Part shown: in pieces, positions 32,563 to 44,049 of the stretch
Layout: the number at the start of each line of letters is the position of its first letter
Numbering within the stretch: the first letter of the stretch is position 1
Assembly: GCA_008828725.1 (NCBI GenBank)
Contig: MEHQ01001197.1
Span: 62,001-126,000 of the forward strand
Direction of reading: 5' to 3'
Source of the DNA: Saccharina japonica
Lineage: Eukaryota; Sar; Phaeophyceae; Laminariales; Laminariaceae
Length of the DNA: 64,000 nt
The notes under the pieces: generated by a model
What the model saw: only the letters and a program-made list of their open reading frames with translations
Told to the model about the DNA's origin: nothing
Databases searched by the model: none
Translations under genes and position numbers: made by a program

Positions 32563-34257
32563 GGTCTGTTGTCGATGCTGACGAACCAGAACGACATGGC
32601 GCAGGCGTTTGTGGAGCAACGCCCGCCCAGCCAACCTCTCGCGAAATTGCCGACGTGTCCGGCGAGCGAGCTGTCAGCGCCAACCTCGTTCGCCGACGCA
32701 AATGCATCCGAGTTCAGGTACACCTGGCACGAGGCGATGGCGAAAGAGTATATCGGTCTGTGTGACGCGGGGACTTTCGGCGAGGCTTAGCAACCAAGAG
32801 GCGCGAACGTGATATCCGCTAAATGGGTCCTTACCTGGAAGACTGACGAGCATGGAAGTGTGACTAAGGCAAAGGCAAGACTAGTAGCAAGAGGCTTTAG
32901 TCAGCGTGAAGGTATTGATTTCTTTGAAACATTTGCCCCAACACCTGCCGCGGCTTGCATTCGTTTGCTGGCTGCCACAGCGTGTGAATTGAATTTGGAT
33001 CTATGCCATTTCGATGCCGAGCAAGCTTTTGTTCAGTCGAATCTTGAAGAGGATGTTTTTCTGCGTTTGCCACAGGGCTGCGGTAACATGTCTGGTAAGG
33101 TAGTACGTTTGAACCGCAGTATTTATGGTCTCAAACAAGAATCGCGTTCGTGGCACAGTCATTTGCTCACCCGCATGAAAACTCTTGGGTTTGAGCAGTG
33201 CGCGGCCGATGCATGTGTTTTACGATTGATTGAAAATGGTTATGTATCTGTTATTGCTGTCGTACACGTAGATGACATTTTCGCAGTTGGACGCAAAAGT
33301 AGGTGTGACCGCTTTTGTGAGGACTTGAATAAACTGGTTCCTATTAATAACCTGGGTGAACTTCGCTGGTATGCAGGATGTCATTTTTCCAGGCATAACA
33401 AAAAGGGTTTGCTCACTATTTCACAGAAGGCTTTCACCGATAAGATCGTGGAGAAGTTCGGCATTGTCTCTAACCGGACGATTCCGGCTGTGGTTGGTCT
33501 GAAGCTTGAAGAATTCGAGAAGGATGAGCCTGAGGGTGACTGGCCGTTTCGCGAGGTAGTAGGTAGCCTGATGTGGCTTGCGAACCAGACTAGACCCGAC
33601 ATCTCAAATGCCGTAAGAGCGGTAGCCAGGTATGCCCATGCACCGAAATCTGTGCACTGGGGGGTCGCTTTGACTATATTAAAGTACTTGAGGACCACGA
33701 GTGATCTTGGTATTACATATCAACGGGGTTCCGGATTAGATCTAGAGGTACTTGCCGATGCGGATTATGCCAGTAAGGCAACCGATCGGAGGTCAGTATC
33801 TGGTGGAGTAGTAATGTGTGGAGGCGCAGCAGTAAGCTGGTGTTCTAGGACGCAGAAATGTGTCACGCTTTCCACCACGGAGGCCGAATACGTGGCCATG
33901 TCTGAGTGTGTCAAGGAGGCTATTTTCATGAGGCACGTGTGGTGTTTTATTTTGCCTGCTCGTGGCGTACCATGTATGAAGGTTTTTGAGGACAACCAAG
34001 GTGCAGTACAGTTGGCACAAAACCCCATGACGAAATCGAATTCGAAGCTTATCGACGTGCGTCGCCATCATTTGAGAGAATTGGTTTTTAACGGGGCTAT
34101 TGTGGTCATCCATGTCGCGTCGGAATACCAGCATGCTGATTTCCTGACGAAGCCCTTGAGTAAGGATTCATTTGAGTTCCACCGTGACTTCTTGATTAAT
34201 TTGAGTAATGTATTAAGGTCTGGAACTTGCTGCAAGGACTTTGAGATTAAGAATTAA
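32563..34257 (+). CDS. Copia-1 reverse transcriptase-RNase H (second part, same frame)
   Basis: Same reading register as the upstream part. WHEAMAKEYIGLCDAGTF, the start of the reverse transcriptase domain, precedes a second TAG at 32788. After it come ISAKWVLTWKTDEHG, KARLVARGFSQ, FDAEQAFVQS, the catalytic VVHVDDIFAVG (DD at 33271-33276) and WLANQTRPDISNAVR. RNase H has ADADYASKATDRRSVSGG, TLSTTEAEYVAMSE and FEDNQGAVQLAQNP. It ends at 34255-34257. No ATG lies between the second TAG and the start of the RT core, so expression needs readthrough, or the element is dead or works in trans. The second TAG is followed by CAA, a known favourable readthrough context, but a CAG-to-TAG mutation explains it equally well. 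Confidence 0.85.
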
Positions 34258-34366
34258 TGAAGTAAGAACTTACAGTACGTTTGTATCAGGAATTTGTGGT
34301 GAGCATAATTTTCTGTGAAAGTGTTTGTAGTGATTTACTCTCGTGCTGAGCACTGAGTAGGGGGGC

Positions 34367-34656
34367 TGTTAGTTATACTCGTGTGCAGCAGCATTGCATA
34401 TGTGTGCAGCAGTATTGCTTTATGCAAAGATGTAGGGAGTTCCACATATTGGTAGGCATTTGCCAATTGGCGTTACAAACAGCAGTATCGAGAGGCGTAT
34501 CATTTCATGTCGTCGTGTCTGCACACCGACTCACTCCTCGATCTGCTTGATCTCGTCCTAATATATATATCGACAAGGAGTCCCTCCAGCACCGACGTGC
34601 CTTCTGAGAGAAGGCTTCCGGCTTATCTATCTATCCATACCGTGGACTAAGGAACA
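34367..34656 (+). repeat. 3' LTR of copia-1
   Basis: 290 bp, TG...CA, followed directly by AGAGG, the target duplication. It is preceded by the polypurine tract. Confidence 0.9.
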
Positions 34657-35024
34657 AGAGGTAGCGCGAGTGAGCGAGTGCTGAGTCCGCCCCCTGGAAG
34701 ATTATGCGGCAGGTGTCGCTTAGCAGAGTCCGAGCTCGTTGTAGAGATTCAGTGTGCATGATTGTAGTATTATAGTAGTATCTCGCACCCCTCTCACGCA
34801 TTAATCGGGGGTCTGCTTTCAGCCCGAGCGATGCACCACAACTTCCGGCCCATGCTCGGAGCGGCGACCCCTCTTTGATTTGCTCGCTGAGGGGGAGGTC
34901 TCGCTCTTCTGTCCATCTGTTTTATCCCAGACTAACAAGCGTAGAGATGTCAATATTAAAAACAAAAAACAGTAAGATCACAGGCAGTGAACCCTAGTCT
35001 TGAGTAAAGATTGTGACGGTACTA

Positions 35025-35130
35025 TTACGGAGGACCATAGTAAACAGGACCAAATCTTGTTAGTAAAAATAGGTAAGTACATAGGCTTTATCTGTACCGT
35101 AGGTTCCATTTACTATGCCCCCCCCCGTAA
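35025..35130 (+). mobile_element. MITE family A, complete copy
   Basis: 106 bp from TTACGGAGGACCATAGTAAA to TTTACTATG.CCCCCCCGTAA, core TTAGTAAAAATAGGTAAGTA. Well preserved. Confidence 0.8.
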
Positions 35131-36261
35131 CACATACAGCGAGGAGGTCATCACTGAGTCCGTCATTCAGAGGAACCTTCGGTAGGTGATGATCGGCCCG
35201 CTCCGCGGTCCCCACGCGGGACAGCTGTAGTTAGGAACCCGGCCGATATTATAGTGGGGATAGAGAGACGGTAAAAGTTTGGGCGACACCGCGTGGGTCC
35301 TGCTGCTGTACACTACGTGGATGGTTTAGTGTAGGTGGGTGAGAGCCGAGTCCGCCCCCTCGCAAGGGATTGTGTGGTAAGCCTCACTCAGCAGAGCCCG
35401 GACTCCGTGAGCCCCGGTATGCGTGCGGGCAGTACCCCCACACACTCCGCTTATGTGCTCAACGCCGGTCTGATTGGTGGGTGGAGTATCCTGCAGCCGG
35501 CCGCGACGCATCGTGTCTTTCTAGTACGCAGCCCCTACCCTTTGCCTCATGGGCCTTGCAAAGCCCGAGCGAGGAGTGGTGTCTAGTCGTGTTTGTTCCC
35601 CCCTAGACGTACCTAGATATGACATGTCCATGTTCCCCCTGTGAGTGACTATGAAATCGTATATCCACTTATAGGCATAAAAGCACCGAACAGTAGTATA
35701 CTACTTTTAGTACAGGCACCATATACCTGGGATACAGCAGCACAGCGGCACTTACTACCAATATACTTATAAATGCAGGCACTACAGTAGTAGTAGTTGT
35801 ACAACAACTACTCGTATGATATACCACTATGTCCCGATATTTAAGCACCTTTTATAAATAAATATTAAATGAAAACGTTTCTTATATTACGGGACAGAAT
35901 GGTATGATACATTAATCGTATACGAAGTATATAAATATATACTTATGCTATACGTGACCGAGCATGTATCACTACTGTAAGCACAACATCAACAAAAGCG
36001 GGGCAGCACTCGCGCACACGGCAAGCGTGAGGTAGGTGAGAGGGTAAGGGGTATTAGAGAGAAAGGGCGAGGGGGTACGAGAGGAAGGATGCCATGGTGC
36101 TGATGACGCAGCCGACCACACGAACTTTGTCATGTTTACCTGCCATATATGCCATATATCACGTATATGCACGCTAGACCGACGCTCGCGTGCTCACGTG
36201 CTTATCTATACGAGTAGTCGTGCATGGGCGCTCGGCATTCGCGTCACCATGTACCTGGTAA

Positions 36262-36434
36262 GGTTTTTTTTTTTGTCCATCCCAGTTATTATCTTCGGCC
36301 TTCTTTTCTCTCTCCCTCTTTAGTCGTAACTCAGATCCGGGGTCACTAAGTAGTAGGCTCTTCTCCCCCCTCCCCACTACGGTACTTGCCTTGCTTTTTA
36401 TCGCGAGAAGATTTGAGCACTTTCTTCCCTCGTT
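36262..36434 (-). repeat. SINE-like element body, inverted
   Basis: Reverse complement of the SINE body: a poly-T left edge (the A-rich tail), CTCCCTCTTTAGTCGTAACT, CAGATCCGGGGTCAC, CTTGC.TTTTTATCGCGAGAA and CTTCCCTCG. No tRNA-like head is recognisable beyond 36434. Confidence 0.65.
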
Positions 36435-36812
36435 AGTGCAGTAGGTCGAATGCGTGTCACGATACGCAAATAAGCAAATTGCGTGCTTGCGGCCGTGCTT
36501 TACGCCTGTTCCATGCTCTCGTAACTATTAATATGAATAGCCATTGTTGGCGTCCTCGGCGTTGTTCACAGCAGCTCACTTCGCAACAGGCATGCATGCA
36601 TAATGTGGTGGGTGTTGTTTCACACTTGTACTCCACATCTATGATATTACATGATACCTGGTATCAATAGTAGGCACGCTCCCCTCCTTAGACCTAATAA
36701 TTGGCCTATAAATACGTCCTACGTACGTCGTACGAGTATACTCATATACCCATCCCCCAATTCATACGCAACACATGTTCAAGTCAAACTTACACGTATT
36801 ACCTTTTTTTTT

Positions 36813-38278
36813 AGAGCAGTGGCCAAAATCGGGTATACCCGATGGGTTTGTGGCCAAAACAGGGTACCATTGTATTTTAGTGACCGCGACGACCCCAGGG
36901 CGCCATCTCATTGGCCAGCGCCGACCACCACCCGACGCTGGCCACAAACCCATCGGGTATACCCGATTTTGGCTACTCAACCCCCAAGAGGTACCCGATT
37001 ATTACACCCACCTACCCGAAAATGGCCGGGCTGCTCGACCACAACGGCCCGATAGCCCACGACGCACCAGCCGACGATTTTCGACGTACCACGCACCAGC
37101 ATACGTACGTATCACGACGTATTACGACGAAATCAGCCGAGTTCCAACCTGTTACCGACGAATCCATCTGCTTGATATATATATCCATGATTTGGGTGAT
37201 TGGCGATTTGGTGGCTTCGGCTGATTGGCTCGGGGACCTAAATAAGAAAGCGCAGCATTAGAAAGTGAGCTTTCGCGCGAGCTCAGAATAAGAAAGTCAG
37301 CCTGAACCCGATTTCCGGTTTCTTGTGAGATGGCTGGTACTACCTGTACTGCTGTACTCGTACTGTTGTTGTGCTGTGATGAGGTGTGATGAGGTGGCTT
37401 CTGGTTGGGAGAAGAAAGAGAGAGAGCGCTGTCAATTTCCAGCCAAAAAAATTGACCAATCAGAAAAACTGCGGGCACGAAATCCCTTTCTCTCTTGCTG
37501 CTGTGCTTAGGTGGCTAGTAGCTTGTGGTTCGGAGATGAGGGAGAGAGAGCGGTGGTGGGTGGGAGAGGGAGCGAATAAATTATTACTACTGCTGTGCCG
37601 TGATGAGGTGGCCTGCTCTTGGAAGGAAGAGAGAGAGAAAGCGCTGTGAACCATTTACGAGCTATACTATACTACTGCTGTGCTGTGAGGTGGCTGTGGT
37701 GGCTGGTGGTTCGTCGAGGAGGGAGGGAGAGAGCGGTGTTTTTTGGGTGGGAAAGGGAGCGAATCAACTACTACTACTGCTGTGCCTTGATAAGGTGGCT
37801 TTTGGTTCGGGGAGGGAGAAAGAGCACTGCGAACCAACCACTACTGCTGTACCGTGTTTTGAGGTGGCAACTTTGGTTCGGGGTGAGAGGCTGCGCGAAT
37901 CAACCAAATAATGGATACTTGTCGAGCAGATGGATGGATATCTATCAAGCAGATGGCTCCGTCGGTAACAGGGCTAGCTGGGGGCATAAACTTCGATGAA
38001 CTTGGTCGTAATCGTCGGCTGTGGTGCGTGGTGGGCTGTCGGGCCGTTGTGGTCGAACAGTAACGCCATTTTCGGGTAGGTGGGTGTAATAATCGGGTAC
38101 CTCTTGGGGGTTGAGTAGCCAAAATTGGGTACACCCGATGGGTCTGTGGCCAGCGTCGGGTGGTGGCCAGCGCTGGCCAATGAGATGGCGCCCTGGGGTC
38201 GTCGCGGTCACTAAAATACAATGGTGCCCTGTTTTGGCCACAAACCCATCGGGTATACCCGATTTTGGCCACTGCTCT
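36813..38278. mobile_element. Long-TIR DNA element (R6) with internal minisatellite
   Basis: 1,466 bp. Terminal inverted repeats of about 290 bp: AGAGCAGTGGCCAAAATCGG at the left end, with its reverse complement ending at 38278. Shared inner blocks are GGGTATACCCGATGGGTTTG, GCGCCATCTCATTGGCCAGC and GGTACCCGATTATTACACCC. The flanks are poly-T on both sides, compatible with an 8-9-bp T target duplication. Between the TIRs, about 37325-37910 is a run of 65-80-bp units (ACTGCTGTGC.GTGATGAGGTGGC ... GAGAGAGCG). No transposase frame. Long TIRs and a possible 8-9-bp duplication recall MULE or fold-back elements; the assignment is inference. Confidence 0.75.
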
Positions 38279-38495
38279 TTTTTTTACCCGAGGTACGTAT
38301 ATACGCGTACGTACGGGTTTTCGGCTGATCGCCTAGAACAAAAACACCACCAGATCTCCACACGGCGCCCGAAAAAAAAAACAATGGTCAACTTCATCCC
38401 GACGGGGGCCGTTGGGGTATCCTAATAAGATAACAGAAAAAAATGTACCAGCCTGGGGTACACTCGTACAGCATGCGAGAAATAAGACTCAGCTA

Positions 38496-38601
38496 TTACG
38501 GGGACCATAATAAATAGAACCTACGGCGCACAAAAAATCCTATATGTTCATCTATTTTTACTAACAATATTTAGTTCTATTTACTATATGGTCCCCCGTA
38601 A
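38496..38601 (+). mobile_element. MITE family A, complete copy
   Basis: TTACGGGGACCATAATAAAT to ATTTACTATATGGTCCCCCGTAA, core CACAAAAAATCCTATATGTT. It is followed directly by a TACCAGGTA motif. Confidence 0.8.
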
Positions 38602-38686
38602 TACCAGGTACATATTATACTTATAAATACGTATACGAAGTACACCATGCGAGAAAGGATTCAACTACTGTATATACGTACAGTAC

Positions 38687-39454
38687 GTACGAGCTGGTTC
38701 AGGCTATCACCCAAAATTTCGTCAGTCACGAATGCCGCATGCAATAGCAACTCCAATGCCACATATTTGGTATCATACTGACCGCCATGAACAGTGGAAG
38801 AGGGTGACGTCGCCAGATTTTTGTTCAAGGACCTAGAAACTGGCGCTATCGCCGAAAATGTGGCGAGAACAATCACAGGCCTTCAAAGTGGTCAACAATA
38901 GTCAGGCGTTTCCGTAGGAAAACATGTTTTCCCCCCAATTTTTTTTTCTGAACGAGCCGCTTCCAGGTGGTCCAAGGCATGTTTGTACAAAGTTTCACGC
39001 AAATATTCGAAGATCTGACTGCGTATGATCATATTAAGTCATATTTAACGCCCAAAATCGATTATATACTGAAACTAAGTAATTACGAGGCAACGCCTAT
39101 TTTTGCACTTTTACCGCACAAAAGTCCAAATGTCCACGCCGTTTTTTGAAGATAGACCCTGAAATTTGGTACACGTGTTTTATGCGTAACCGAGCCTTTT
39201 ACGAATGGGTTTTTTTTTTGGGGGGGGGGGGTTCGCCGGAAATTTTGGATCTCTCAAGACCCTAAAATTTCCCAAAAAAATACAAAACAAGAAATATCTG
39301 ACGAAAAAAAAAAAAAAAAAAAAAAAACATCCGTTAAAGTCTCGGGTAGGGCGCATAAAACACGTGTGCCAAATTTCAGGATCTATCTCCAAAAAACGGC
39401 GTGGACATTCGCCACTGAATGAATTTTGGGTGATATGCCTGAACCAGCCTGTAC
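38687..39454 (-). mobile_element. TIR element family R1, complete copy, inverted
   Basis: 768 bp from GTACGAGCTGGTTCAGGC to GCCTGAACCAGCCTGTAC. It keeps the long inner palindrome, GTCCACGCCGTTTTTTGAAG (39132) mirrored by CCAAAAAACGGCGTGGAC (about 39390), around G- and A-homopolymers. Here the R2-like nested core is absent. Non-coding. Confidence 0.75.
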
Positions 39455-41712
39455 GAGTATCGCGTTGCACTCTAAACTCGAGCGTAGACCTACAGAATAC
39501 AGACACTATGTACGATATACGGCCACACCTCGTGTCTGTTTCGCCCGCGGGCAGCTTTCCACGCTTATCCCTGAACCTGATCCCTCCGTGTTGACGTGCT
39601 AAACAGTTAGTACGCGTAGTACCCTCGTACAGGTCCTTGGGCAAGTCTTGAGGGCGTATGGCGTATCCCAAGAACCGCAAAGGTTCCCCGAAAATATGAA
39701 AATACGTGCATGGGACGGGGGGGGGGGGAGATATTCACGAGATAAATACATAGCGCGACCAGGAGAGTCTGCCACGGTTTGCTATGACCTTAGGATGATT
39801 TGGCATTTTGGCCAAATATACAGGAGTAGCACGGGGCACGTCAGCTCTTCGTATAGGCAGCGTCCTCTTGTCGTGTTCGTGCTGTTCTCTGTTGTCTCAA
39901 AAACTAGAACAGAAGAGAGCACGCTTGTGGGAGTTCCACCAATTCCTATTTAAAAATACGTATGCTTTGAGCGGCGTTATTGTTTTGTAGAAGACCGGGC
40001 CTCGCACCTATCGAACCGGCGCAAGATGCGCCGCACTAGGTCGGCGCTTGCCGCTTACCGCGCAAGCTCTAGACTCCCGTCGCTCCTCAGCGCACGGCTA
40101 CTTCTGTCGATGCCCTCGACTATGGTGTCTGTGTACTGCGAGGGTATAGCGGGCGAGTTGTTTTAGCGCGTGCAGTCTGTTGATACGGCTGTATTCGAAT
40201 CATCGGTGAGCCTGTGATCCACGACGAAAAACTTGCGTCTCGCGCCGTGGGAGATTCCAACTGTCGGCCTTCTCGATATACAGCTATAGTCTACCGCAGC
40301 TTCAACTGCTGCTGCGTGCTCGTGCCCCAGGAGGAGCAGTCGCGTTGACTTTCGATGCGGTATCACATGAAATGAACTCCTAGATGGATATGATAGGGTT
40401 CGCGGAAGGTCGTGGATCCTTCGAATATGCATCATCGCGAGAAGAGAAAAATGGTTGATATTCAGCTTTTTGAACTTTTCGGCCAAGGTTTGAAGCTCGA
40501 AGCTGGGTGAGGATCGGCAGAAGAGCGCTCTTCCCTCCTCTGCTTCTTCGTGAGGAGCGCAGCGAGGCGCAGCAGACTCGACAGACGGGCAGGGGGGCTA
40601 GGCCCTAGGCACACGTTCTCATTACCGCGCGTACTATTGATGCACGTGTGTACGACTGCTTTGCAGGCACTTGGGCCATTGCCCTGAATCTGTGCGGATC
40701 GAGGCCTGTCGACGAAGTCTGGCAGTACAAGATCCGTCGTTTGGACACAGCAAGCAAGCAGGCTTCACTCCAATTCCCCCTGCGGCTTCGCGCCGGAGCA
40801 AAGGGGGACTTGGAAAAGGTTATGCGTTTTAGATCGCGGTTGTCAAAGCTTGTGTGCACGTATATGCTGAATTGCTTTCGCAAGCACTCGGCTACTGTTG
40901 TAGTGCTGTTGCACTCTGTAGAGTGTTACTGCTGCAGGCTGAGCAGATCACGCAGCAGTCACAAAGAGAACACCCACATTCGACACTGGCTATAAAGGAA
41001 ATCGTAGCAACAGCGGTTAGCTTCTGCACTGCGCACTGCATAATAAATGGTGAGACTCGCTGAGCTGCCAGGTACTAAGTCCTCAATGAGGAGTACCAGG
41101 TATAAACCCTCGCTGCAAGGGTTCCCCGCAATCTAGTTGGTGTCTAGGAACGCGAAAGGGAAACAGGGGTGCAAGAGAAAAGCGGGGTCCCTATATGGCA
41201 ACAGCAGAGCGCGAGAGGTCAATCAAAATTATGTTGAGAGAAAATCAGAAGGTGTCAGCTATACGGCAACAGCGAGAGTCTAGCGAGCTGTCTAAGGGTG
41301 GACGCCCGATGCGCCACTGCTATACTACTTTACACATCAAGGGGTTCAAGCACACAGCATAAGTTTCACACACCTCCTGTGGTTTAGAAGTCGAAGATCC
41401 ACAATGCCACAATGCACAAAATGCAATGCTGCTGTAATAATTTCAGGCCATACAAGGCCATAACGCCATAACGCCAGAACACGGTCTCTGGCCTACGACA
41501 AACATGCCATCGAAATTCGAAACCCACCCCCGATTGTGCGCAACGCAACCGCACTCATCACTTATCACCCATTCCAAACAACAGCTGCACTTATCACCGA
41601 GCCTCAGCCCTCAGCCTCCCTCCTGTACCCCAGCCCACCCTGTCGCCCCGAGAGAGTAAGAGAGACAGACAAGCAGAGCGAGTGAGCAGATAAGCATCCA
41701 CGACAAGTCACC
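39455..41712. other. Intergenic region upstream of the coiled-coil gene
   Basis: No recognised domain. A minus frame of 107 aa (40486-40163, with SLLAMMHIRRIHDLPRT and HRKSTRLLLLGHEHAAAVE) and a plus frame of 115 aa (40648-40995, with GSRPVDEVWQYKIRRLDT) look less repetitive than their surroundings, but I cannot assign them. Both are duplicated unchanged at 55918 and 56403. A tRNA-like stretch near 39995-40075 does not fold as a tRNA. Confidence 0.4.
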
Positions 41713-43484
41713 ATGAGCGCAACAACTCGATCCCCGCTAGCGACCAATGCTCGCTTGTCCGAAGACGACCTCCCGAGCCCAATGAGCTTTGAAGAGTGGC
41801 TGAGGAAAGGTGGCAACTCCACCAACCGACACAGCCCGTCATCTGACCGAGCCACCCCGCCTTCGAGCCGCAAGCGTAGGGCTACGGCGATCATGCAGGA
41901 GGTGAGAACACTTCATGATACGCTTGAGATGGAACTGGTGTTGTGTTCTCGTGACTTCCATATGTTGAGTGTTGAAACAGGCGCGCCTTTTCGTAGTTCG
42001 AAGTGCGCGCTTTTCGCCTGGAGTATGTTGGAGGGGAGGGGGGCGGAAATGGCGTACCCTGTTGGGGGGCTTGGATTGGCGCTCTCTGGCCTGCGCGGTC
42101 GATGGAGATATCGAAACCGACATGTGCCAGACACCGACTCTTCAATTGGATACATTTGAGTGGCTGTCCGAAGCCCTAGCTTTCCAGCGTTGAATTTGAT
42201 TATTTTGTCGCTGTTGATCCCGCAAAAAATGCGTGCATGTTGCCGCTGCGTGTATGACATCGTACGAGTTTTAGGATTCCCTCTGGGTGGCTAGTTGCGT
42301 TGCGTTGATGAAGCCGAGCTCGGTGAACTTCCCGCCAACCCGTGTAGTGCCTGGCCTCGTTGTTTTGGCTACTTGCCTCTGTCTCCGGCTGAAAACGTCG
42401 ATTGTTTGATGATGCCGTTGAGAAGCGCGATCATGCAGTCTCGTGTCTCGTAGAACATGATACATATAAAATTTCAAATATTTTTCAAAAAACCGTTTTT
42501 CCAGATTCAACATCAAGCAAGTGCCGTTTTTTTTCGAATTTTATACACGGTTCCCTCCCGTCCCCCCAAACTCCAACCGCCCCTCCCCCCCCTCGCCGAT
42601 CGCCCCCCCCCCGCTCCCCGCCCGCCCCTCATCGCAACAAACGGTCTTAACTCAAACATCCTTGCCTTCCACCACTCGTTCCTTTCCGTTGCTTCTGCCT
42701 TGAGCAGGTTCCTCAGGAGCACGGCCCGTCGTCCCTCGAACTAGACGCCCGCCAACAAGCTGCCGCGCTCGTGAAACGTGTCGAGGCCGCAGCCAAGAGA
42801 GCGTGTGAGCAGCGCAGCGTCGTCGCGCAGCTCAGGAAACTACTCGGCGACGACAAGGCCGCGCACACCCATGCCGTCGATGAAGCCGTCGAGCGCGAGC
42901 ACGACGCAGCCATCGCCTCTACCAACCTCGAGCTGGCCCTCGCGCAAGAACGCGCCGCCAAGAGAAAGTGCGAAAACTCCACCGGCCCACGCGGGGTACT
43001 CCGGTTTCTCCTGGCCGGTAGGGAGGCCGGCCCACGCGCCAACGCGGAGAAGGCAGCGCGGCTCGTCGACCAGGTGGACCGGGCGCACAGCTTGGCAAGG
43101 GTCGAGGCCGATACGGCCTGGGAGGTGGTGTACAGGTGCGCACGGGATGAATACGCGACGGAGTTTTACCTGCGAAAGGCGGAGGCGGATCACGCCAGGG
43201 CCGTGCACATATTTCGTGACCTCGAGGCTGCGGCTGCTCGAGCCGAGAAACGGGCGGTCTACGCGACGAGCGCGGTGGGAGTGGGTCGCTACTGCTGGGC
43301 AAAATCTGCTTCCGCGCGCGGGAAGGGGAGGGAGATGGACCCGCTTCTCTTCGCCGCGACATTGGCGACGAATCTTGAGGAAGGGTTCAACAAGCACCAG
43401 GTGTGTGTGTGGGACACCGTCCGTCGTTCGATGTGGCACACACCCTGCAGTAAAACATTGTTTGTGTATTCATTTTTTTTGTGA
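41713..43484 (+). CDS. Coiled-coil-rich protein of a local gene family, copy 1 (intact)
   Basis: Two exons. Exon 1 is 41713-41901, from ATG (context CACCATGAG) to IMQE, donor GAG followed by GTGAGA. Exon 2 is 42708-43484, acceptor TGAGCAG, first codons VPQEHGPSSLELDARQQ. The join is phase 0 on both sides, giving 321 aa. Exon 1 is polar and Ser-rich with SPMSFEEWLRKGG. Exon 2 is Ala/Arg/Glu-rich and helical, with likely coiled coils (LVKRVEAAAKRACEQRS, ASTNLELALAQERAAKRK, EAAAARAEKR), then WAKSASARGKG and LLFAATLATNLEEGFNKHQ. A possible further donor, CAG followed by GTGTGT at 43409, would remove the last residues. I do not recognise the family. Relatives lie at 57468, 62542, 21420 and (minus) 23800. 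The conserved block is DTAWEVVYRCARDEYAT. No signal peptide or membrane segment. Confidence 0.7.
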
Positions 43485-43942
43485 TCTAACTGGCTGGTAC
43501 TCAGATACCAGGTATTCCCTGGTACTTTTGTATACTGCAGCAGCACCAGCCGTATAATTGCACGTACGTGCTGTGGGCTGTTAGATCTGCACGTACTTTT
43601 GCGCCATCTTTACCCTGCTCCCACCCGGATCTGATCCCATTTGGCACCCTGCTCCCACCCACAAGGTGCAGAAATATAATCAGCCCTCCGCAGGAGCCGC
43701 CGGAGGCCCACCTGGCACCTCGATTCCATTTGGTACCCATGTAGGCCATACATATCTACAACAACTCCTGCTATACGTAAAACCGTATTGAATGTACGTG
43801 CAGATTCGTTAGACTCGCACGTACGTGCAAGTTCTCCGGAGCCGCTGCAGCAGTATCAATGGCAATAATTTTGAAAGTTCTAGCCCAGCTTGTGCAGGAA
43901 GAGATTGTTGCGCTCGGCGGCACTCCGAACTCTGAACTATCA
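43485..43942. other. 3' flank of coiled-coil copy 1
   Basis: No gene recognised. Contains ATACCAGGTATTCCCTGGTA (43505), paired GCACGTACGTGC palindromes, and two copies of CCCTGCTCCCACCC about 40 bp apart. The same flank follows copies 2 and 3. Confidence 0.5.
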
Positions 43943-44049
43943 CTACGGGGGATCATAGTAAATAGGACCAAATATCGTTAGTAAACATATTGAATATATA
44001 GGTTTTTGTGTTTAAGGTAGGTCCTATTTACTATGGCCCTTACCCGTAA
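43943..44049 (+). mobile_element. MITE family A copy downstream of coiled-coil gene 1
   Basis: CTACGGGGGATCATAGTAAA to TTTACTATGGCCCTTACCCGTAA, core TAAACATATTGAATATATAG. Slightly diverged TIRs. The same insertion is found after copies 2 and 3, so it predates the duplications. Confidence 0.75.

Larger units (their letters stand above)
25757..34656. repeat. Block A, first copy of a large duplicated segment
   Basis: Collinear and about 99% identical with 45820-52327 (offset 20.06-20.07 kb) up to and including the start of the copia element. The two blocks differ mainly inside the copia element, which is complete here and deleted and inverted in the second block. The second block begins 7 bp after an N. 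Confidence 0.85.
29190..34656 (+). mobile_element. Complete Ty1/copia LTR retrotransposon (copia-1)
   Basis: 5,467 bp. The 5' LTR is 29190-29477 (288 bp) and the 3' LTR 34367-34656 (290 bp). Both start TGTTAG and end GGAACA. They differ by about four substitutions and a 2-bp AT indel, so the insertion is recent. The 5-bp target duplication AGAGG lies at 29185-29189 and 34657-34661. A purine-rich tract, GAGTAGGGGGGC, precedes the 3' LTR. Domain order gag, protease, integrase, reverse transcriptase, RNase H is typical of Ty1/copia. The polyprotein frame is open except for two TAG codons at 32560 and 32788. Confidence 0.95.
34657..36804. other. Unique flank between copia-1 and block B
   Basis: No gene recognised. 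It holds two related ~60-bp segments (GAGTCCGCCCCCT ... CAGAG.CCG) at about 34690 and 35350, a fragment similar to 28098-28170 (GTAGTTAGGAA.CCGGCCGAT) at about 35228, and several short TA-rich motifs. The matching stretch is absent from the second block, where an N stands instead. Confidence 0.5.

Noticed and set aside
39990-40080. tRNA-like stretch on the minus strand with GGTTCGATAGG
   Set aside because: It has a box-B-like motif and two short hairpins, but the T stem and acceptor stem do not pair and the anticodon loop has eight bases, so I do not call a tRNA.
42840-43439. 199-aa and 147-aa minus-strand frames over the coiled-coil exon
   Set aside because: Antisense shadows of a GC-rich coding exon, with Pro/Arg-rich composition and no domain.
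42778-43557. A 259-aa plus frame overlapping the coiled-coil exon 2 (also at 58536 and 62612)
   Set aside because: It is the +1 shadow of the real exon in GC-rich DNA. The diverged paralogue at 23235 keeps the other frame, not this one.
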